Shown here piece after piece: positions 9,232-18,706 of a DNA stretch of 64,000 nt (within the stretch, counting starts at the first letter, position 1; every line of letters begins with the position of its first letter). The DNA is from Polyangiaceae bacterium (GTDB lineage: Bacteria; Myxococcota_A; Polyangia; Polyangiales; Polyangiaceae), in assembly GCA_025353725.1 (NCBI GenBank), contig JANXOF010000045.1, positions 124,001 through 188,000 of the forward strand, in the 5' to 3' direction. Made by a program: the position numbers and the translations under genes. The notes beneath the pieces are model-generated. The model ran no database searches. It was given only the letters and a program-made list of their open reading frames with translations, and was not told the DNA's origin.

Positions 9232-10500
9232 CTACTTTGGTAGCTTCATCTCTCGATAGTCGCGGAGCGCAACGCGGCGATCCAAACGCCGCCCTCGCTT
9301 GGTCCGATGGATATGTTGCGACGGATAGAGTCCGCGGTGACCGGAGAGGAAGAAAGCCACCACACTCACAAGAAGCGCGTGGGGTAAGACACGAAGACCA
9401 CAGAGTTCTGCGACCATGACAGACAACGCGAGGGGGGTATTCGCAGCCGCTCCGAACGCCGCGGCGAGGCCCACGGCGGCGCCGAGACCGAGAGGCAAAC
9501 CGAGCGCGTGTGCGAGAACGCTGCCTAGCGTGGCTCCAACGAAGAAAAGTGGAGTGACCTCACCGCCGACAAATCCCGAGCTAAGGGTGAGAGAGGTAAA
9601 GAGGATCTTTGCGGCGAAGGCATACGTGGGCACCTGCGGATCTTCGAATGCGCGCTGAATCATCGGAATACCAAGTCCAAGGTAGTCGGCCGAACCGCAG
9701 AGACGCCATATCGAGACAAGAAGGCAGCCGCCTACGAACATACGAACTTCCAAACGCCGAATGTGTGTGCTGAAAAGCCGCTTTAGAGCTTGAGTGAGCT
9801 CGATGAAAAAGGCACTTACAAGTCCCATGGCCACCCCGATAAAGACGAGCTCCGCGACCACGACGGGGGTGAGAGGCACGTAGGGGACGGAGGGGTACGG
9901 CGTATGCGTGACACCTAAGCGGCGCGTGACAAAGTCGCCCGTGAACGAAGCGATGAGAGCTGGGGCTAGGGCGCGAAGCTCGAGGCGCCCGACGACGAGG
10001 ACCTCGATGCTGAAGAGGGCTCCCGCGAGAGGTGTTCCGAAAACAGAGCCGAATCCGCCCGCGATTCCAGCCACGACGAGGGCACTTCGGAGGGCCGGCT
10101 GCGCCCGACGATCCACGCGGTGCGCGATGGCGTCGGCGAGGCTTGCGCCCATCTGAACGGCGGTACCCTCGCGTCCAGCGCTGCCGCCGAACAAATGGGT
10201 GAGGACCGTGGCGGCGAGCACCATTGGGGCCATCCGCAGCGGAAGGCGTGGCAGCTCGTGCGCATGGTGAACCGTGTCGAGGACGAGGTTGCTTCCGCCC
10301 GCGATCGGGGCTCCCCACCGCGCAAGCGCGTGGCCAAGGGCGAGACCGGCAAAGGGGAGCGCGTAGACTATGAATTCGTGATGTTCGCGGACTCCGGTAG
10401 CGCGCTCGAGCAAGAGAAGAAAGGCCGCGGACGCAGTGCCGCTTGCGACGCCAATCGCGAGCGAAAGAGTCAACGCCAGGGCGGTTTGCTTAACTTTCAA
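9232..10500 (-). CDS. ClC family anion/proton antiporter, probably fluoride type (CLC-F)
   Basis: 422-residue polytopic membrane protein. The gating signature is GREGT at 109-113 with Glu111 kept; classical chloride ClCs have GREGP. The anion-binding GSGIP of chloride types is replaced by GGSNL at 68-72, and HLFGGSAGREGTAVQMG follows. This combination is typical of the CLC-F clade that exports fluoride. FVGGEVTPLFFVGATLG near 310-330 is the second conserved loop. The frame starts with TTG at 10500; no ATG or GTG lies in frame just upstream, and LKVKQ before the first helix is a sensible start. No fluoride riboswitch was recognised upstream. It is divergent from the L,D-transpeptidase gene. 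The ClC family is certain; fluoride preference is inferred from the motifs. Confidence 0.85.
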   Translation of the reverse strand: MKVKQTALALTLSLAIGVASGTASAAFLLLLERATGVREHHEFIVYALPFAGLALGHALARWGAPIAGGSNLVLDTVHHAHELPRLPLRMAPMVLAATVLTHLFGGSAGREGTAVQMGASLADAIAHRVDRRAQPALRSALVVAGIAGGFGSVFGTPLAGALFSIEVLVVGRLELRALAPALIASFTGDFVTRRLGVTHTPYPSVPYVPLTPVVVAELVFIGVAMGLVSAFFIELTQALKRLFSTHIRRLEVRMFVGGCLLVSIWRLCGSADYLGLGIPMIQRAFEDPQVPTYAFAAKILFTSLTLSSGFVGGEVTPLFFVGATLGSVLAHALGLPLGLGAAVGLAAAFGAAANTPLALSVMVAELCGLRVLPHALLVSVVAFFLSGHRGLYPSQHIHRTKRGRRLDRRVALRDYREMKLPK

Positions 10501-10666
10501 GTGGGCACGTTCGTGTCGGACGCAAAAGGCCAGCGCGGGTAGATGTTGCCGCGGACTGCCATGGTGGGCAGCTTATCGAGCGGCGCCACGCGAAGGAAGC
10601 GCGCCAGGCTCGAATCTCGGCGACGGAGGAGTTGCCGCCTGGGCTCGATTGGGTAACAAGCCCGTC

Positions 10667-12283
10667 GTGCGACGTCGGGTGTCTTTTTTCTTGCTTGTCA
10701 TTGCTTGTGGCCTAGGTTGCGGCCGGGCCCAACGCGAACGTGACACCGCTCTCGGTGCACCCGACGGTGATGCCGCCGCCGGCACTGCGACGACGAATGC
10801 TGGGGTGCCATCGCTCGGTACAAGTCCTGACGGTCGGCCACTCGATGGCGTGCCGCTTTACGCGTTCGCGCTGCAGGCGCCGATCTTCAATGCGGCCGAG
10901 TGGCCGCCAAAAGACCCATCAAAGGCCGAGGAGGGAAGGCAAGGGGTCGTCCGCCTTGGCTATCTTCGGATGGGTGAGCAGGTCGTTGCAAAGCGCGAGG
11001 TTGTTGCGAAAGCCAACTGCGCAGAGGGATGGCACGAGCTCGTCACGGGTGGGTTCGTGTGCGGAAGGTTCGCGACAACGGACGCGCAGCGTAAAGAACT
11101 CAAGTTCGCGCCGCACCCCCCCTATCTCGATCGCAACCTCCCGTTCCAGTACGGACTGAATCTCACTCCTGGAACGCCGCTCTATCGACGTATCCCGCTA
11201 AAAAGCGAGCGCCGAGAAAACGAGAAGACGCTTGCCCTCGGTAAAGGGAAAACCCCCAGCGACATTGTCAAAAAAATCGAGGCGAGCGGTGAGGTCGTGC
11301 CCGCCTATCTCAAGGACACCGGAGCCGCTAAGTCGACTCTCTCCTTTGACGACCTGAAAGGGGAATCCGATCTTGTCGCACAGCGCATGCTCAAGGGGTT
11401 TTACCTCTCGATCGACCGTAAAGTCGACGCTCAGTCGGGGGTCTTATGGCATACGATGTCGGGTTTCTTTGTGCCGAAAGACCACCTGATTCTTCACGAG
11501 CCGAAGACTGAGTTCGAGGGCGTGGTGCTCGAGAGCGGCTCGGAGAGTCGCATTAAAAGTGGTGCCGACGGCGGTGTCACGGGACAACCAAGCTCGAACA
11601 GCCAAGAAGCGCGGCACTTGCCACTCGCATTCGTCATAGGCACAAAGGCGCGCCAGTGCCAGCTCGACCCCGATGGGAAGCGAGCGAGGCGTATGGACAA
11701 GATCGACCGCTTTTCAATTCTCGGTTTGACTGGCAAGCGACAAACCGTGGACGACCGCGTGTATTTCGAGACCACGCAAGGATTTTGGGTCCGCGATATC
11801 GACGTCGCCGTCGTGTCCGTTCCCAAAGTCCCTTCGGATGTCGCAAAAGGGGAGCGGTGGGTGGACGTCGACCTTGGCGCGCAGGCGCTCGTGGCCTTCG
11901 AGGGCGACAAGCCAGTGTACGCCACGATTGTGTCGACAGGTCGACATTCCCCTGATCCCGCGAAGGATCATCCGACCGTCGAGGGCAGCTTTCGCATCCG
12001 TGAAAAACACGTGTCTACGACGATGGACGACGACGGCGCTTCGGACGGTACGTACCGTATCGAAGACGTGCCGTGGGTGATGTACTTCGAAAAAAGTTTT
12101 GCGCTTCACGGCGCTTTTTGGCATTCAAGCTTCGGTCGGGAGCGAAGCCATGGGTGCGTCAACCTTACGCCGCACGACGCTCGGCACATTTTCGGCTGGG
12201 CGGGTCCCAGCCTTCCCGAGGGATGGCACGGCGTCCGCGCGACGAAGGAGAACCCAGGAACGCGCATCGTGGTACACAAGTAG
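10667..12283 (+). CDS. L,D-transpeptidase (YkuD domain) lipoprotein
   Basis: 538 residues from GTG at 10667, chosen because VRRRVSFFLLVIAC is a good lipoprotein signal with lipobox VIAC; the open frame extends back to 10436 with no signal character. The C-terminal ~170 residues are a YkuD catalytic domain: HGAFWHSSFG then SHGCVNL, with the catalytic cysteine at residue 497. Such enzymes form 3-3 cross-links in peptidoglycan or attach proteins to it. Residues ~50-330 are not typical of small YkuD proteins and may hold SH3-like wall-binding modules (for example around VAKANCAEGWHELVTGGFV). Predicted location is the periplasm, lipid-anchored. It is convergent with the Cys-rich lipoprotein at 12308. 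Confidence 0.9.
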   Translation: MRRRVSFFLLVIACGLGCGRAQRERDTALGAPDGDAAAGTATTNAGVPSLGTSPDGRPLDGVPLYAFALQAPIFNAAEWPPKDPSKAEEGRQGVVRLGYLRMGEQVVAKREVVAKANCAEGWHELVTGGFVCGRFATTDAQRKELKFAPHPPYLDRNLPFQYGLNLTPGTPLYRRIPLKSERRENEKTLALGKGKTPSDIVKKIEASGEVVPAYLKDTGAAKSTLSFDDLKGESDLVAQRMLKGFYLSIDRKVDAQSGVLWHTMSGFFVPKDHLILHEPKTEFEGVVLESGSESRIKSGADGGVTGQPSSNSQEARHLPLAFVIGTKARQCQLDPDGKRARRMDKIDRFSILGLTGKRQTVDDRVYFETTQGFWVRDIDVAVVSVPKVPSDVAKGERWVDVDLGAQALVAFEGDKPVYATIVSTGRHSPDPAKDHPTVEGSFRIREKHVSTTMDDDGASDGTYRIEDVPWVMYFEKSFALHGAFWHSSFGRERSHGCVNLTPHDARHIFGWAGPSLPEGWHGVRATKENPGTRIVVHK

Positions 12284-12307
12284 ATTATCGCCCGGGCTTG
12301 GTGTGCA

Positions 12308-12511
12308 TCAATGTTGTGACTGGCAAACAAAGCACACGCCGACTTCGCAATCGTCCTTAGATACGCAGGTACCGAGCTTTCCGGCCGAGTAAGTGCACGA
12401 CTGCCCGACCTTTTCGCAGGAGCCGATAGGGACCGCGGCCGGCACTCGCTGGTCAGCTGGCGGACATCCAAGAAGAGCGACGAGGCAAACCTGAAACAAC
12501 CGGCGGCGCAT
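12308..12511 (-). CDS. Small cysteine-rich lipoprotein
   Basis: 67 residues from ATG at 12511. The frame extends further upstream, but MRRRLFQVCLVALLGC is an obvious lipoprotein signal with lipobox LLGC. The mature part has six cysteines in about 40 residues, in the pattern SCEKVGQSC, TCVSKDDC, VCFVCQSQH. A Gly-Lys-Leu-Gly turn sits between the first pairs. This suggests a disulfide-stabilised mini-domain at the cell surface or in the periplasm. I do not recognise a named family. It is convergent with the L,D-transpeptidase gene and co-directional with the secreted protein at 12635. Confidence 0.65.
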   Translation of the reverse strand: MRRRLFQVCLVALLGCPPADQRVPAAVPIGSCEKVGQSCTYSAGKLGTCVSKDDCEVGVCFVCQSQH

Positions 12512-12634
12512 CTTGAGCCAGCGTCTCACGTTTCGCCCTCGGAGGCGCTGTTCCCCTGGCGAGGGGCTACACGCAACCCTACGTGGGATCGGACGAAGAG
12601 CGCGACACGGCGCCAAAAGCGAGAGAGCGCCGGC

Positions 12635-13294
12635 CTAGCGCTTCAGGCTTTTTTCCGCCTCTTTCAGCGTGTCTTCACTGAACGCGCAGCTCTTGAATCG
12701 AAACTCGACGGGCTTCAGCGTCTGCTCGAATGAGGTCTGCCCACCCTCCGTGAAATGTGCCTTCAAGCCCTCGGATTCACCTTTGATGGACAACGACTTT
12801 TCCTTGAAGTTCAAGGTCAATGCCTTGAGCCTTATAAACGTGGTTTCCTCGTCTTCGCCGCCTCCATGCGACAAGAGCATCGTATTTTTGCACGTGCCCG
12901 CGCACTTCTTGTCGAGGAAGCGAAGCTCAAGACTGTCCTCCTTGCGCGTTGCGGCGGCGAGATCCGGCTGATCTCCCTGCGAGTAACTTATGGATTGCTT
13001 GCCGCTGCCTTCGTCGTAAGTGCCACTCAGACCGATGGCGACAAGGCTCGAACGCGAAGGGTTGTAAGATGCATGAGTCTCGGTTTTGTTTACGCCGCCG
13101 CCACGCAAAAAGACTCGGATGTCGCCCTTCTTTTCTCCCGCCACTCCTTTGCAGGTGACCAGCGTTGCATTGTCGTCTGCGGCGATGGTGAGAGACTCGT
13201 CGATCGACGAATCCGGTGCAGGTTCGTCAACAGCAGCGCAAGCTGCGGGACATGCGGCAAGACAGATGGCGAGCAGACTCGAGTAGAGCTTCAT
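12635..13294 (-). CDS. Hypothetical secreted protein
   Basis: 219 residues from ATG at 13294. The frame is open to 13342, but MKLYSSLLAICLAAC is a clear export signal with possible lipobox cysteines at AACPAAC. The mature protein is polar with alternating hydrophobic residues (DIRVFLRGG, SLELRFLDKKC, LTLNFKEKSLSIKGE), so it is probably beta-rich. Two cysteines in KKCAGTCKN may pair. It looks like a small envelope beta-sandwich, but no family is recognised. Divergent from the DUF2252 remnant at 13379. Confidence 0.6.
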   Translation of the reverse strand: MKLYSSLLAICLAACPAACAAVDEPAPDSSIDESLTIAADDNATLVTCKGVAGEKKGDIRVFLRGGGVNKTETHASYNPSRSSLVAIGLSGTYDEGSGKQSISYSQGDQPDLAAATRKEDSLELRFLDKKCAGTCKNTMLLSHGGGEDEETTFIRLKALTLNFKEKSLSIKGESEGLKAHFTEGGQTSFEQTLKPVEFRFKSCAFSEDTLKEAEKSLKR

Positions 13295-13378
13295 CCAGGA
13301 AGTACTAGCAGCCAGAGACACACGCGCAACCACGTCGCGCACCTTTGGTCACGCTGGTGTTCGTGGGAAGTTGCCTGA

Positions 13379-14094
13379 ATGTTTCACGCCCGGGGGGCGC
13401 CGTCAGCCTTTAGTGTGGTCGTGAAATTACAGGTCGCCGCAGTGCTTATGGCGCTCTCCGCCTCGTTCACTGGCTGCGTCGTCGAGGCCAATGGCGTCGA
13501 GCCTCCCGAGGCTACAGAGAAAGACCGGGAAGCCTCGAAGAAAGCTGCGTACGTAGAAGCGATTCAACCAAGCGAACTGGCCTTTCCGCTTGGAAAGGCC
13601 TCGATTCGATCCCTCAATAGCCACCTCGATGATCCGACGTTCGAGGCAAAATGGTCGAGCCTTACGAAGTCGCCCGTCGACTTCTTCGGGGGTACGAGCT
13701 CGTCGTATTTTGCGGACATCGCGACGCTCGAGCCGACTCGTTACCGGGACGCGAAGTGCTGTGTCACGGAGATGCCAAGTTCGACAACTTTGGCTGGACG
13801 CGAATCGATCATCGCAGCGTTTTCTCCGATAATGACTTCGATGATGCGGGCTATTGCCCAGTGGCGGCCGATGCCATCCGCTATCTGGTTGCTCGGGCGG
13901 ACGAGCCTCGATCAACCACGCTGTCACGTCGCCAGGTCGTCAACGTTATACGCGCTGAATCGGCTATCCTGGCCTCGAGGCATCGAAAAGCGTGGGGCCT
14001 CGTGAATTCCCGAGACCTAAGCCGTTGGCTCGCGGAGAGTGCGGCGACCGTAAGCGCACGCTGGCGAGCCGCGTGTGCAGACGCGGTTCGCTAG
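13379..14094 (+). pseudogene. Frameshifted DUF2252-like lipoprotein gene
   Basis: The first frame (from ATG 13379, or GTG 13421 giving VKLQVAAVLMALSASFTGC) encodes a lipoprotein signal followed by SPVDFFGGTSSSYFADI, which matches the FFRGT...FY element of DUF2252. The continuation is in another frame, ending at 14094: REVLCHGDAKFDNFGW then DNDFDDAGYCPVAADAIRYL, the GDAHxxNFG and NDFDE elements of the same domain. The join must lie near 13735-13755 and requires a one-base correction, after which a product of about 238 residues would read through. That is shorter than the usual ~400 residues of DUF2252, and an exported version is unusual. This is either a recent pseudogene or a one-base sequencing error. 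DUF2252 has a kinase-like fold of unknown substrate. Confidence 0.6.
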
Positions 14095-14244
14095 TTCACC
14101 CCGGTAGGCGACGTACGGTGTGACTCGGCGGCGAACGCCCTATCCTCCACTCTGGATCCTCGGAGACGGTCGTATCTCGTTTCCACGCGTTAGAGCAGTC
14201 GAGAAGACAAAGTCCTCGCAATGACGAAGCCGAGGCGCCAAGGT

Positions 14245-14628
14245 CTAATCGGCCTTTGGTCGCGCGGACGTCCTGTGTTCAAGAGCGTGCTCGGCTTGGC
14301 TCATATAGCGACGATATTCGAGTTCGTCCGGTACGAGGCCGAGCTCGCCAAAACGGTGAGCGAGGGCGATAGCTTGAAGTGAGGCCGCGTGCTCTTGTCC
14401 GCCCGCGCGCATGTAGAGAGTCAGCGCCTTCCCTTCGTCGCGCGCGACTCCAGCGCCCGTTCGGTACGCGTTTGCGAGAAGAAACATCGCTTGCGGCGAA
14501 TCGCTCGCCGGTGTGATGACGAGGTCGTTGCGAGGGTGGGAAGGTTGCACGGGCCCCTCGCGAAAGTGAAGTGACGCGAAAAGAAACATAACGGCCACTA
14601 GCACGAAGGCAATCCCACCTCGCATCAT
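14245..14628 (-). CDS. Membrane-anchored Sel1-repeat protein
   Basis: 127 residues. An N-terminal hydrophobic segment (GGIAFVLVAVMFLFASL) acts as an anchor or uncleaved signal. It is followed by about two Sel1-like alpha/alpha repeats: AMFLLANAYRTGAGV with DEGKALTLYMRAGGQ, then a second, more diverged unit ending in RRYMSQAEHAL. Sel1 repeats are short protein-interaction solenoids. The start ATG overlaps the stop of the upstream phosphodiesterase/nucleotidase gene (ATGA, 14625-14628), so the two are probably translationally coupled. Its partner is unknown. Confidence 0.7.
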   Translation of the reverse strand: MMRGGIAFVLVAVMFLFASLHFREGPVQPSHPRNDLVITPASDSPQAMFLLANAYRTGAGVARDEGKALTLYMRAGGQEHAASLQAIALAHRFGELGLVPDELEYRRYMSQAEHALEHRTSARPKAD

Positions 14629-16844
14629 TGGCTGAGATCAATGGCATACACGGACAAGCTTTTTCCGTTGCCGTCATCGTGGCTTACCAGCGAGATGTTG
14701 GTCAGTCCAGCGGCTGCGGCTGTCGGTAGCGCATTTTGAGACGATGTAAAAACTACGCGCCCGGCGGTCCTCACCTTGCGAAACGACCAACTCCTGTGGG
14801 ACCCGTGGCTCGCGCGGGTGAGGGCTTTGGCTTTGTCTTTGATGTAGGTAATCAATACGTCGCGATTCGTATCGGGAGAGGCGTAAACAGTTTTGGTTCC
14901 GTCGAGACCTGGAAACGCACCGCCGCCCGTCGCTCGGTAGTTGTTCGTCGCGACCAGGAACTGCGCGTCAGCAGCTAGTGACTGGCCTTTGAACGTTACG
15001 TTGCTTACTCGCCCGGTAGCCTTTTTTCCTGCGGCTGGCAGAGGTTTCGTGACATCAATTTCATACTGTAAGTCGCTCGATGTGAAGATGTCGAAGTTGT
15101 ACCCCTTGAAGTCCTGGTTGATCAGCGCCTGGTCCGAACCTAACGCAGGGTCAATCTGGGCAAATCTCGTGGCCGACATCTCCATCCAGTCAACCATCTC
15201 CGTTCCTGTAACTTTTACTGCGTAGACGGTATTTGGGTACAAATAAAGGTCCGCTGCATTGTTGATTGCAAGTGGCCCGGCCGCGATACTTGTGTAGTCG
15301 TTTCCTCCCTGAAAACCACTTTTGAAAGGCGCACTCACCGAAAGGACGGGGAGCGCGGCATACTGTGGGAGATTACGCTTCACGTAAGACTCGACATATT
15401 CCGCTTGGGCTTGATTCACGATTTCAACGGCTGTCACGTCCCCCTCCTCCGCAAACGCCGTCGACATCTCGAAACCTGTCGTGCCTATCGGAGTCTGTAC
15501 GTAGGAAATCGTTGCCTGATGTTCGGGGGCAACGATGGCTTCGATACGCGGATCAGGTTCTACGTATCCGCGCTCCGAATCGGCTTTACCTTTGCAACTT
15601 GCGGCCAATGCGCATGGCGCACCGGTGCGCCATGTCCCTTCGGGGCTGCAAGCCACGGACTTTTCAGCTGCGCACTTTGTCCCGATGGGGCGCGCTTCGA
15701 CGACGGTTCGCGCCTTATCGACAGCCCACGATGGGCCGCGATGGGTAAGCTCCAATTTCATGACGCCGAGATGTTGGCCCCAAAAACTAGCCATGACGGC
15801 CGGTACGCCCGCCACGGTTCCTCGGTCCTTGTCGACTTCTGGCAGGTTGAATTGAGGCGACGTGCTCGCCTTGCTAGGGAAGACATCGTGTGAGTGCCCC
15901 ATCAAAATCGCGTCGATTCCCTCGAGATGAGCAAGGTGCCAGGCTTGGTTCTCGAGCTCCGGCGCATAGGCGCTGTTATCGAGACCGCCGTGGACAATGG
16001 CAACGACGAGGTCGCAGCCTTTGGCGCGAAGCTCGTTCACAAGACCTGGAGCAACCTCTCGGACGCCCTTCGTGACGACTTTGCCCTCTAACCAGCGTTT
16101 GTCCCAGGTGAGGATCTGCGGCGGCGTGAAGGCGATGAATCCGACCTTGAGCGTAGTCTCATGCGACGCGCCATCGGGCGTCGTGACCGAGACTGTCTTC
16201 CGTACGACAGCCGAGCGCTGAAACAGCTGCTCGTCCGACCCAGACGCAAAAACATTCGAAAGAATGGTAGGAAAGGCTGGGCCCGCGCAGGTCGCCGTCG
16301 CCCCGGCGTCGCCCCCGCCATCCGCAAAAGACGAATGCGTGACCTGAGACAGATAGTCGAGCCCGTAGTTGAATTCGTGATTTCCGATACCCGCTACGTC
16401 AAACCCGATGAGGTTCATGACCTTGTAGATTGCAGGCGCGCTCGAGCAACCCACGCGCTGCACGACGGCCTGGTAGTCGGCGAGCACGGTGCCTTGAATC
16501 GTGTCGCCGTTGTCCGCGAGTATCGAATTTGGGAACTCGCTACGGGCTTGTGCGATAAGCGTCGCCGTACGTTCTAAGCCAATGCTTTTGTCTTCCTTCA
16601 GCTTGAAATAGTCAAAACTACGGACGTTGCTGTGGAGGTCCGTCGTCTCGAGAAGCGCGAACGTAAGCTTCGTACCTTCGGGAAGGTCCGTGCGTGGCGC
16701 GGCGTCGAGCCCGGCATCGACATCGGCGCTACGAGGCGGGCTCGCCGGACTGTCTTGCGCAGCGTCGTCGCTCGAGCAGCCCATGAACCCAATCCACGCA
16801 CTCGAAAGAAAGAGCGCTACGTACCGGAGTTGACTCGACGACAT
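14625..16844 (-). CDS. 2',3'-cyclic-nucleotide 2'-phosphodiesterase / 3'-nucleotidase-like lipoprotein
   Basis: 739 residues with a lipoprotein signal (SAWIGFMGCSS). It is a member of the UshA/CpdB family of metallophosphoesterases that degrade extracytoplasmic nucleotides. Visible metal-site motifs in order are TTDLHSN, ADNGDTIQG, GIGNHEF, VAIVHGGLD and GHSHDVF. The C-terminal substrate-binding domain has GYNFDIFTSSDLQYEID and NNYRATGGGAFPG, which resemble CpdB more than UshA. GGAGG lies seven bases upstream of ATG 16844, a good ribosome site. It is followed without a gap by the Sel1 gene. The family is firm; preference for cyclic nucleotides is inferred from similarity to CpdB. Confidence 0.9.
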   Translation of the reverse strand: MSSSQLRYVALFLSSAWIGFMGCSSDDAAQDSPASPPRSADVDAGLDAAPRTDLPEGTKLTFALLETTDLHSNVRSFDYFKLKEDKSIGLERTATLIAQARSEFPNSILADNGDTIQGTVLADYQAVVQRVGCSSAPAIYKVMNLIGFDVAGIGNHEFNYGLDYLSQVTHSSFADGGGDAGATATCAGPAFPTILSNVFASGSDEQLFQRSAVVRKTVSVTTPDGASHETTLKVGFIAFTPPQILTWDKRWLEGKVVTKGVREVAPGLVNELRAKGCDLVVAIVHGGLDNSAYAPELENQAWHLAHLEGIDAILMGHSHDVFPSKASTSPQFNLPEVDKDRGTVAGVPAVMASFWGQHLGVMKLELTHRGPSWAVDKARTVVEARPIGTKCAAEKSVACSPEGTWRTGAPCALAASCKGKADSERGYVEPDPRIEAIVAPEHQATISYVQTPIGTTGFEMSTAFAEEGDVTAVEIVNQAQAEYVESYVKRNLPQYAALPVLSVSAPFKSGFQGGNDYTSIAAGPLAINNAADLYLYPNTVYAVKVTGTEMVDWMEMSATRFAQIDPALGSDQALINQDFKGYNFDIFTSSDLQYEIDVTKPLPAAGKKATGRVSNVTFKGQSLAADAQFLVATNNYRATGGGAFPGLDGTKTVYASPDTNRDVLITYIKDKAKALTRASHGSHRSWSFRKVRTAGRVVFTSSQNALPTAAAAGLTNISLVSHDDGNGKSLSVYAIDLSQ

Positions 16845-16950
16845 TGAAAGACCTCCACGGCACCTGACTTAGCAGTGCGCGGGAGGCCTCCACAAAACGA
16901 TCCGGTAACAGGCGGGTGAACTCGCTCGGTTCTAGCGACGCGTCCCGAGG

Positions 16951-18624
16951 TCAGTGCGCGAGCTTGCGGAACTTCACGCGATGCGGCTGCGCCGCGTCCT
17001 CACCGAGCCGCTTTTTGCGGTCCTCCTCGTAGGCCTGGTAGTTGCCCGCGAACCAGGTAACTCGGCTGTCGCCCTCAAACGCGAGGATGTGCGTCGCGAT
17101 GCGGTCCAAGAACCAGCGATCGTGGCTGACGACGACGACGCAGCCCGGGAATCCGAGCAGCGCGTTTTCGAGCGCCTGCAACGTTTCTACGTCGAGATCG
17201 TTCGTCGGCTCGTCAAGGAGAAGGAGGTTCCCGCCGTCTTTGAGTAAGCGTGCAAGGTGCACGCGGTTCCGCTCGCCGCCGGATAGGTCCTTCACCTTCT
17301 TTTGCTGATCGCTGCCGCGGAAGTTGAACCAGCCGCAATAGGCGCGGCTGTTGACTTCGCGCTTCCCTAAAACGAGTGTAGGCTCGCCGTCGCTTATGAC
17401 ATCAAAGACGCTCTTTTCCTCGGCGAGCGTGTCGCGCGCTTGGTCGACGTAAGAGACTTTGACCGTCTCTCCGAGCCTCAATTCGCCTTTGTCCGGCTTC
17501 TCCTGACCGACGAGCATTTTGAAAAGCGTAGTCTTCCCAGCGCCGTTCGGGCCGATGACGCCCACGATGCCCGAGCGAGGAAGCAGGAACGAGAGGTCGT
17601 CAAACAAGACCTTATCGCCGAAGGCTTTGCCGAGCCCTTTGGCTTCGACGACGAGATCGCCGAGGCGTGGCCCGGGGGGAATCGAGATCTCCGTGGGGTC
17701 CGACGGGCCCTTCATCGAGGCATCGACGAGCGCATCATACGCGGCGAGGCGCGCCTTGCTTTTCGCCTGCCGTGCGCGCGGCGAAGCTTGTACCCACTCG
17801 AGTTCTTGCTTGAGCTTCCGTTGCCGCGCGGACTCGGACTTTTCTTCGATGGCGAGGCGCGCCGACTTCTGTTCGAGCCAACCCGAGTAATTGCCCTTGA
17901 ATGGCAGGCCGCGCCCGCGGTCTAGCTCGAGGATCCAGCCTGCAGCATTGTCGAGGAAGTAGCGATCGTGGGTAACGGCTACGACCGTGCCTGCGTAGGT
18001 GTGCAAAAACTGCTCGAGCCACGCGACCGACTCGGCATCCAAATGATTCGTCGGCTCGTCGAGAATGAGCATGTCGGGCCGCGAGAGGAGCAAGCGACAA
18101 AGCGCGACGCGCCGTTTCTCGCCCCCCGATAGGTGAGCAATTTCGGCGTCTCCGGCGGGTACGCGCAGAGCGTCCATGGCGAGCTCGACATGGCGATCGA
18201 GGTTCCACGCGTCCGCGGCGTCGATCTTGTCTTGGAGCTGCGCTTGGTCGTCAAGCATCCGCGTCATGGCGTCATCGTCCATCGGCTCGCCGAGCTTCGT
18301 GCTTACTTCTTCGAAGCGAGTGAGGAGCGCGCGCGTCTCGGCGACGCCCTCGGCGACGGCCTCTTCTACGGTCTTCGCGTGACCCATATCCGGTTCTTGT
18401 GCGAAGTAGCCAATGCGCGTGCCCGGATGCGGTTTCGCTTCGCCGCCGAACGTCTTGTCGACGCCGGCCATGATGCGCATGAGCGAGCTTTTGCCCGAAC
18501 CGTTGCCGCCGATGACGCCAATCTTTGCTCCTGGGTAGAACGAAAGGTGGATGTTATCGAGGACCTTTTTGTCTGGGGGATGGACTTTGGTGACCCCCTG
18601 CATGGTGAAGATAAACTCGGGCAT
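16951..18624 (-). CDS. ettA: Energy-dependent translational throttle protein EttA (ABC-F ATPase)
   Basis: 557 residues, the usual EttA length. Two ABC ATPase domains lie in tandem: the first has Walker [10 protein letters not shown], signature LSGGEKRR and Walker [13 protein letters not shown]; the second has [17 protein letters not shown] and [12 protein letters not shown]. The linker between them carries the arm and P-site contact region typical of the family ([20 protein letters not shown]). It starts [11 protein letters not shown], as EttA does. EttA binds the ribosomal E site and gates the first elongation step according to ATP/ADP ratio. It stands alone between two gaps. Confidence 0.96.
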   Translation of the reverse strand: MPEFIFTMQGVTKVHPPDKKVLDNIHLSFYPGAKIGVIGGNGSGKSSLMRIMAGVDKTFGGEAKPHPGTRIGYFAQEPDMGHAKTVEEAVAEGVAETRALLTRFEEVSTKLGEPMDDDAMTRMLDDQAQLQDKIDAADAWNLDRHVELAMDALRVPAGDAEIAHLSGGEKRRVALCRLLLSRPDMLILDEPTNHLDAESVAWLEQFLHTYAGTVVAVTHDRYFLDNAAGWILELDRGRGLPFKGNYSGWLEQKSARLAIEEKSESARQRKLKQELEWVQASPRARQAKSKARLAAYDALVDASMKGPSDPTEISIPPGPRLGDLVVEAKGLGKAFGDKVLFDDLSFLLPRSGIVGVIGPNGAGKTTLFKMLVGQEKPDKGELRLGETVKVSYVDQARDTLAEEKSVFDVISDGEPTLVLGKREVNSRAYCGWFNFRGSDQQKKVKDLSGGERNRVHLARLLKDGGNLLLLDEPTNDLDVETLQALENALLGFPGCVVVVSHDRWFLDRIATHILAFEGDSRVTWFAGNYQAYEEDRKKRLGEDAAQPHRVKFRKLAH

Positions 18625-18706
18625 GACGGCGCGGCATATTAACGGACTTCCGGACGTCTAGGTTGGGAAACACACGCGTGTGTTCGCTTCGCGACGTCGC
18701 CGTTGC

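Noticed and set aside
10501-10666. Fluoride riboswitch upstream of the ClC gene
   Set aside because: I looked for the crcB-motif pattern on the minus strand and did not find it.
16882-16891. GGAGGCCTCC palindrome upstream of the phosphodiesterase gene
   Set aside because: Only ten bases and GC-rich; chance is likely and half of it may be part of nothing functional.
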